A stretch of DNA of 64,000 nt, from positions 1 through 64,000 of the forward strand of contig JBBSEW010000008.1 of assembly GCA_038239305.1 (NCBI GenBank), in the 5' to 3' direction. Both the position numbers and the translations under genes were made by a program. Under the pieces are notes generated by a model, which did no database searches, was not told where the DNA came from, and saw only the letters and a program-made list of their open reading frames with translations. Of the stretch, positions 59,171 through 64,000 are shown piece by piece; position 1 is the first letter of the stretch, and every line of letters begins with the position of its first letter. Source of the DNA: JALYUA01 sp038239305 (GTDB lineage: Bacteria; Acidobacteriota; Thermoanaerobaculia; UBA5066; Gp7-AA6).

Positions 59171-60213
59171 GCCCCCGCCGCCATCTGCGAATCCGGCACG
59201 AGAACGATCTTGCCGTACTGGAGGCCTTCCTCCATCCGCGCGTAGGCCTCCGCGACGCGGGAAAAGGGATAGACGCGATCGATCGTCGGGCGGAGGCGTC
59301 CCGCGGCGACGGCGGCCAGGAGCGTGCGGAACTCGCGGTCGTTCGCCATCGTGGAGCCGAGAATGGAGAGCTGCTTCCAGAAAATCAGGCGGATCTCCTC
59401 CGCCGGATTCGGACCCGAGGTCGCGCCGCACGTCACGATGCGGCCGCCCTTGGCCGCGCACTGGAGCGACGACTTCCAGGTCGCTTCCCCGACGCAATCG
59501 ACGATGACATCCACGCCGCGCTTGCCTGTGAGGGAGCGGATTTCCTTCGCGACGTTCTGTTTCACGTGGTCGAGCACGACTTCCGCGCCCTTGCCGCGCA
59601 CACGAGCGAGCTTCTCCTCGCCGGCCGTCGTGGCGTAGATCCTCCCGCCGGAGAGAAGCCCGATCTCGACCGCGGCGCCGGCAACACCGCCTCCCGCGCC
59701 GTGGACCAGCATGGTCTCGCCGGGCCGGAGGCCCGCGCGGCCCACCACCATCCGCCATGCCGTCTGGTAAACGAGGGGAAACGCGGCGGCTTGCTCGAAC
59801 GAGAGACCCTCCGGGATCGGAAAGAGATTGCGGGCCGGCACCACCACTTTCTCGGCGAAAGTTCCCGGCGTGTGCTCGCCCAGGATCTGGTAGGTGACGC
59901 AGAGGCTCTGCTCTCCCCCGCGGCAGAACTCGCAGCGATTGCAGTAGAGGCCCGGCTGGATGAGCACGCGATCGCCCGGGGCCACGCCCTCGACGCCGGC
60001 GCCCACGGCGTCCACGATCCCGGAACCGTCGGCTCCCGGGACCTGCGGAAGCGGGACGTCCGGAATGCCGTTACGGACGAAGATGTCCAGGTGATTGAGG
60101 GCGGCCGCGCGGATCGCGACCCGCACGTCGCCCGGACCCGGCTCGGGCTCCGGCCAGTCTCCGTACTCGAGGACCTCGTTGCCACCGTGACGGCGGAAGA
60201 AGACGGATTTCAC
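59167..60213 (-). CDS. MDR-family zinc-type oxidoreductase (quinone-oxidoreductase-like)
   Basis: The 348-residue protein has the N-terminal GroES-like fold with LNHLDIFVRNG, PGADGSGIV, a structural zinc lobe (YCNRCEFCRGGEQSLC) and a Rossmann motif VHGAGGGVAGAAVEIGLLSG (20 residues). The catalytic zinc ligands are not the standard Cys/His, so it may be a reductase using NADPH rather than a true alcohol dehydrogenase. Its stop overlaps the glycosyltransferase start. Confidence 0.87.
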   Translation of the reverse strand: MKSVFFRRHGGNEVLEYGDWPEPEPGPGDVRVAIRAAALNHLDIFVRNGIPDVPLPQVPGADGSGIVDAVGAGVEGVAPGDRVLIQPGLYCNRCEFCRGGEQSLCVTYQILGEHTPGTFAEKVVVPARNLFPIPEGLSFEQAAAFPLVYQTAWRMVVGRAGLRPGETMLVHGAGGGVAGAAVEIGLLSGGRIYATTAGEEKLARVRGKGAEVVLDHVKQNVAKEIRSLTGKRGVDVIVDCVGEATWKSSLQCAAKGGRIVTCGATSGPNPAEEIRLIFWKQLSILGSTMANDREFRTLLAAVAAGRLRPTIDRVYPFSRVAEAYARMEEGLQYGKIVLVPDSQMAAGA

Positions 60214-60317
60214 GCGCTCGCCTCCTGAGGGATCGGAATTCGCGCGCGTATCCTACCGGACCGGACCCTGAGGGCGACTCCCGCGAGGCCGACCCGGCTG
60301 TCTTCGCCGGCGGTCTC

Positions 60318-63300
60318 CTATTGCAGGGAGAAGGTCTCCACGAGGAGAACGGCCATCTGGCCGCGGCTCACCGAGCCGTCAGGGCAATAGTTCCCGCCGC
60401 CGCAGCCCGCGGTGATGCCGCGCACCACGAGCTCCTGGATCCACGGTGCGAACGGGCTCGCGCAGGAGACGTCGGCGAACGGCGCCGTCGTGCAGGGAGG
60501 AGGCGTGTACGAGGGGCCGTCATGCGTCTTCAGCAGGAAGACTGCCATCTGCGCTCTCGTCACGGAATCGAACGGGCAGAAGTTGCCGCCGCCGCAGCCC
60601 GCGGTGACCCCGCGGCTCGCGAGCTCGTCGACCCACCGCGCGAACGGATTCGAGCACGGCACGTCGCCGAACGTCGCCACGGTGCATGGCGGGGGAAAGT
60701 ACCCCGGGCCGTCGTTGGAGCGCAGGAGGAAAACCGCCATCTGCGACCGGGTCACGTCGTTGCCCGGGCAATAGTCTCCATTTCCGCAGCCGGCGGTCAC
60801 GCCGTTGCGGGCCACCGTATTCACGAACTCACGCAGAGGGTTGCCGGACGGGACGTCGAGGAAATCGACGGAGATCGTTCGCGACGCCAGCGGGGACGAG
60901 CATCCGCCGACCGTGACAACGGCCGTGACGGCGAGCGAGGAGCCCGGTGCACCCGTCGGAAGATCGACGATAGTGCTGGTCGCTCCGGCGGCGATGGTCG
61001 CCGGCACGCTTCCGTTCACGAGAACCGCCGCGCCTCCCGGGGGTGCCGGCGAGGCGATCGAGATCGTGACCGTCGCGGTGCCCGCCGGCACGGACGCCGG
61101 GCCGATCGTAGGAGCCGATACGGGCGTCGCCACGGTCAGCACGCCCACGCCCGAGAGGGCCGTCGTGCAAAGGTCCGTAACGAAGACGTCGTAGAAGCCC
61201 TGGTCACCCGCGGCCGCGGCGGCGATCGACAGGGTGGGCGTCGCGGTCCCGGAGATTCCCGGCCCGTCCGACAGAGGAACGCCGCCTTTCCGCCACTGGT
61301 AGGTGACGGGGCCGTACCCGGAAGCGGACGTCTTGAGAGTCACGGGAGACCCGAGGCACACGGTCCGATTTGCCGGAGCCGTCGCGGCGAGCGCCGCGCT
61401 CTGGAGGAGAACCACCGGAGAGAACCCCGATCCGAAGTCGACGTTCACCAGGAGGTCGGGAACGCCCCCTCCCGTGACGTCCGCCGCGGCGAGGAACGTG
61501 ACCGTGTTTCCGACATATTGGTCGGTCGGCGTCTGGTATCCGAAGCTCCCGAGTCCGCGGAGTAGCGAAATGCGCCCGCCTTCGGCCGAGGCGATGTCCA
61601 CGATCCCGTCGTGATCGAAGTCTCCGGCGACCGCCCGCTGGGGAGAGCCCGCGACACCGACGTAGATCGGGTCCTGAAACGTCCCGTTCCCGTTTCCCTT
61701 GTACAAGGCGAGATTAGGTCCGCCCGAGACCAGGAGGTCCGGCTTCTGATCGCCATCCAGATCGTGTACGTCGAGCGAGTAACCGGCGACGGATTGCACG
61801 ATCGGGGCCCCGAAGCCCGACGGAGAGCCGACGAATATGTCGACCGTGCTTGGACCTAGGGTGGGGTAGGAAATCACCACGAGATCGGTGATGCCGTCGC
61901 CGGTCACATCGACCGCCCGGACGATCCCCGCACCGAAGGTGGTCTGCAGCAGCGTCGGCGGCTGGAACGTAAAGTCTCCGTTTCCGAGCATGACCTGGAT
62001 CGAGCTGTCATAGGGATTCGAAAACACCAGATCGAGCTTTCCGTCGCCATTGAAGTCGCCGGTCCCGCCGAGCGCTGTATTGAACGTCGCCGGCAGATCG
62101 ATGGGATCCCCGAACGTGCCGTCGCCGCGACCCGGGAGAAAGGAGAAGAAGCCCGAGGTGGTGAAACGGCTGATGACCAGATCGTGGTGTCCATCTCCGT
62201 TGAAGTCTCCGACCGCGAGCAGGCTGATCGGAGTGGAAAAATTGAGAATGGTAGACGTCCGGAAACCGCCTTCCGCGCTCCAAGCGGATGAAGTCACCGA
62301 ATTCCCCGCCGCACTCAGAAGCTCCGGACGCCCATCCTCATCGATGTCAGCGAGGACGTACCCCTGGAGGAAAACGACAGGCGCGGCCAGAAATTGGAGC
62401 GCCCCGACACCCTTCAGAATGGCGATCCCCTCCTGTCCGCCGACGACGAAATCCGTCGCTCCGTCTCCATCAAAATCGCCGGAACCCATCGCGGTCGGGA
62501 AGTAGGCCCCTATATAGGTCGCAGGAGACCCGAGCGCGCCGGTCGGGCTGGCCAGAGAAATCCAGAACGAGCCGGATATGGCGCAGCATGTGGATTGACC
62601 GGCGACGGCGACATCTGCCCTTCCATCTCCGTTCACGTCGGTCGCGACGATGGGACCCGGACTCGCCCCCGAAGGATACTGATAGGCGGCCGCGAACGTG
62701 CCGTCTCCATTGCCCCGGAGCACCGCCACGAATCCGGAAACGGAGACGGCGGCGTCGAGTTTCCCGTCGCCGTCGATGTCCGCGATGCTCAGGTCGTAGG
62801 GCAGCGAGCCGGCGGCGAAGTCCAATCGGGGCGCCGAGAAGGAGCCGGCAGCATCGCCACGGAATACCGATATTGTCCCGGCCTGCGAGTTCGTCGCGAT
62901 CAGGTCCAGGTGCGAGTCCCCATTCAGGTCGGCGAGCCGGAGCCGATGTCCGCCCGCTGCCGGGGCGAGATCCTGCGGCGAAGAAAAGGTTCCGTCGCCG
63001 TTGCCCTTGAGAACCAGGATTCGAGCATTCGAATCCGTATAGCCCGAGCTCACGGCAACATCGGGATTGCCGTCGGAGTCGAAAAAGCCTCCGACAATCG
63101 TTGCCGGGCTATTGAGGTAAATGTTCACCCCGTACACGGTTAGAACCGCCGGCTGGAACGTTCCATCTCCGTTGCCAAGAGCCACGTCGACTCCGGTCTG
63201 TGTTGCGACGACCAGGTCCAGCTTCCCGTCATGGTTCACGTCGAGGAGAACGAGGCTCCCGAAGTAGCCGTAGGCCAGGGTCGCCGCCGGCGTCGGCGAT

Positions 63301-63554
63301 TCCAGAAACGTTCCGTCACCCACGCCCCGGAGCAGATAGACCGTCAGGGTGCCGCTGTTGTTGTCCGAAGTGAGGACGGCGATGTCCGGATGAGCGTCCG
63401 CGTCGAGATCGCCGATCGCCAAAGACAGCACGGGCCGACCAGTCAAAAGCCGGGTTGCCTCGACAAAGGGATCCGGGCTGCACGTCGAAGGCGAGGCGAG
63501 AAGCGAGGAAAACAGGATAAACGGCGGGAGTGCCGAGAGAAGAAGCGTTTTCAT
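60318..63554 (-). CDS. Secreted FG-GAP/VCBS-repeat protein with an Ig-like region and three Cys-rich SLH-like repeats
   Basis: The 1078-residue protein starts with a signal peptide (about 1-20, followed by Cys). About 700 residues carry a dozen or so FG-GAP/VCBS repeats with calcium-type loops (DLNGDSHLDLI, DVNGDGRADVAV, DFNGDGKLDLVF). An Ig-like segment follows (about 740-830: TYQWRKGGVPLSDGPG), and then another beta domain (about 830-900). The end has three tandem SLH-like repeats of 55-60 residues (VTAGCGNGDYCPGNDVTRSQ, VTAGCGGGNFCPFDSVTRAQ, ITAGCGGGNYCPDGSVSRGQ, each ending in MAVFLL or MAVLLV), with regular Cys pairs. It is probably held on the cell surface. It stands between the oxidoreductase and a phosphodiesterase-like gene. 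Confidence 0.88.
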   Translation of the reverse strand: MKTLLLSALPPFILFSSLLASPSTCSPDPFVEATRLLTGRPVLSLAIGDLDADAHPDIAVLTSDNNSGTLTVYLLRGVGDGTFLESPTPAATLAYGYFGSLVLLDVNHDGKLDLVVATQTGVDVALGNGDGTFQPAVLTVYGVNIYLNSPATIVGGFFDSDGNPDVAVSSGYTDSNARILVLKGNGDGTFSSPQDLAPAAGGHRLRLADLNGDSHLDLIATNSQAGTISVFRGDAAGSFSAPRLDFAAGSLPYDLSIADIDGDGKLDAAVSVSGFVAVLRGNGDGTFAAAYQYPSGASPGPIVATDVNGDGRADVAVAGQSTCCAISGSFWISLASPTGALGSPATYIGAYFPTAMGSGDFDGDGATDFVVGGQEGIAILKGVGALQFLAAPVVFLQGYVLADIDEDGRPELLSAAGNSVTSSAWSAEGGFRTSTILNFSTPISLLAVGDFNGDGHHDLVISRFTTSGFFSFLPGRGDGTFGDPIDLPATFNTALGGTGDFNGDGKLDLVFSNPYDSSIQVMLGNGDFTFQPPTLLQTTFGAGIVRAVDVTGDGITDLVVISYPTLGPSTVDIFVGSPSGFGAPIVQSVAGYSLDVHDLDGDQKPDLLVSGGPNLALYKGNGNGTFQDPIYVGVAGSPQRAVAGDFDHDGIVDIASAEGGRISLLRGLGSFGYQTPTDQYVGNTVTFLAAADVTGGGVPDLLVNVDFGSGFSPVVLLQSAALAATAPANRTVCLGSPVTLKTSASGYGPVTYQWRKGGVPLSDGPGISGTATPTLSIAAAAAGDQGFYDVFVTDLCTTALSGVGVLTVATPVSAPTIGPASVPAGTATVTISIASPAPPGGAAVLVNGSVPATIAAGATSTIVDLPTGAPGSSLAVTAVVTVGGCSSPLASRTISVDFLDVPSGNPLREFVNTVARNGVTAGCGNGDYCPGNDVTRSQMAVFLLRSNDGPGYFPPPCTVATFGDVPCSNPFARWVDELASRGVTAGCGGGNFCPFDSVTRAQMAVFLLKTHDGPSYTPPPCTTAPFADVSCASPFAPWIQELVVRGITAGCGGGNYCPDGSVSRGQMAVLLVETFSLQ

Positions 63555-63598
63555 GGGTAGCCTCGCTGGTTCGGATTGGAAGTGTCCCGTCAGCGTAA

Positions 63599-63619
63599 CA
63601 CCTGCCCCCCGGACAGGTG
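63599..63619. other. Hairpin after the phosphodiesterase-like gene
   Basis: Arms CACCTG/CAGGTG around a 9-base loop lie 5 nt past the stop of the gene at 63624 on the minus strand. No T-run follows, so it is only a possible terminator. Confidence 0.4.
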
Positions 63620-63623
63620 ATCC

Positions 63624-64000
63624 TCAGTTCAGGTAACCGAGGGCCTTCAGCTTCTTCAGATAGTCCCGATCGCTCGCGGCGGGCGCCGGGACGGCCCGTT
63701 CGACCCGGCCTCCGTAGGTTGCAACCGACCCGCTTTCGGTCGACCCCGCCCGGAACAGGGCCGGGACCGGACGCCCCTCGAGGTCGAGCGCGACTGGAAT
63801 TCCGGATCGAGCGAGGATCGAGGGCGCCACGTCCACCGCGCGAATGCGAAGCGAAACGGCCGGCCCTCCGTCGAAAACGGCGATCCGTCCGATCGATCCG
63901 GCACCGCCATGGCTCGCCAGAGAAAGCACGATCAACACGATCTCGCCGGCGCGCGCCCGGTCCGCCTCCCGACTGAGCTCCGCCGCCAGCCTTGCCACCT
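63624..64000 (-). CDS. C-terminal end of an alkaline-phosphatase-superfamily phosphodiesterase/sulfatase-like protein (cut by the window edge)
   Basis: The visible 124 residues include LVLSLASHGGAG-like and VRAVDVAPSILARSGIPVAL-like segments (the VDVAPSIL block resembles the late sulfatase/nucleotide-pyrophosphatase motif where the substrate site closes), LEGRPVPALF, and the typical C-terminal DYLKKLKALGYLN. The start lies to the right of the window; the GTG at 63998 is only an internal codon. Catalytic residues are not in view, so the reaction cannot be named. Confidence 0.65.
   Translation of the reverse strand, partial: VARLAAELSREADRARAGEIVLIVLSLASHGGAGSIGRIAVFDGGPAVSLRIRAVDVAPSILARSGIPVALDLEGRPVPALFRAGSTESGSVATYGGRVERAVPAPAASDRDYLKKLKALGYLN

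Overview
The window is a 64 kb piece of a high-GC (roughly two-thirds G+C) Gram-negative bacterial chromosome. The outer-membrane machinery (an Omp85 protein next to TamB, TonB, an HtrA protease with two PDZ domains), an S-layer-like repeat protein with Cys-rich repeats, a sortilin-type BNR protein and the housekeeping operon orders (thrS-infC-rpmI-rplT-pheST-zapBA-rny-ymdB and rimP-nusA-infB-ylxP-rbfA-truB-rpsO-pnp) point to Acidobacteriota, perhaps near Thermoanaerobaculia. That placement is inferred from gene content only; the window has no rRNA. Most of the window is ordinary, densely packed core genome.

Layout. 1-577: the end of an IS3-family insertion sequence that has truncated a radical-SAM DNA-repair-type gene. 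820-14547 (minus): xseA-xseB-ispA, two MDR dehydrogenases, tlyA, nadK, tamB-like and Omp85. 14712-19565: envelope-polysaccharide genes (O-antigen-ligase-like, two glycosyltransferases), a Trm112-like protein, a peroxiredoxin with an in-frame UGA at its catalytic position, and ymdB. 19627-29050 (minus): rny, zapA, a zapB-like gene, pheT, pheS, rplT, rpmI, infC, thrS. 29286-29451: two tRNA-Val genes. 29710-37535: a methyltransferase, LOG-family protein, pyrE, a sigma54 response regulator, HtrA, a CoA-binding protein and TonB. 37890-48364 (plus): the rimP-to-pnp translation/RNA operon. 48540-60213: a Crp-like regulator with a DUF5996 gene, BNR protein, metallopeptidase, TatD, MetG, RadC, a DUF2905 protein, a glycosyltransferase and an oxidoreductase. 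60318-64000: a secreted VCBS/SLH-like protein and the C-terminal end of a phosphodiesterase-like gene.

Most notable. (i) The peroxiredoxin at 17334-17783 reads in one frame through a single TGA exactly where the peroxidatic Cys should be (TPG-U-T). A 23-nt hairpin begins 8 nt after the TGA and looks like a bacterial SECIS, so this is most likely a selenoprotein that gene callers would split or call a pseudogene. (ii) Many operon boundaries carry short degenerate tandem repeats of a few kinds: GGGAAAC/GTTTCCC units, GATC-dense units, GATTCAG-like units, GTCAGCT units. Some are repeated nearly word for word at distant sites and some are inverted to form long hairpins. (iii) Stop/start overlaps of the NTGA type are very common and use ATG, GTG, TTG and apparently CTG. 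infC seems to start at AUC or AUU inside the end of thrS.
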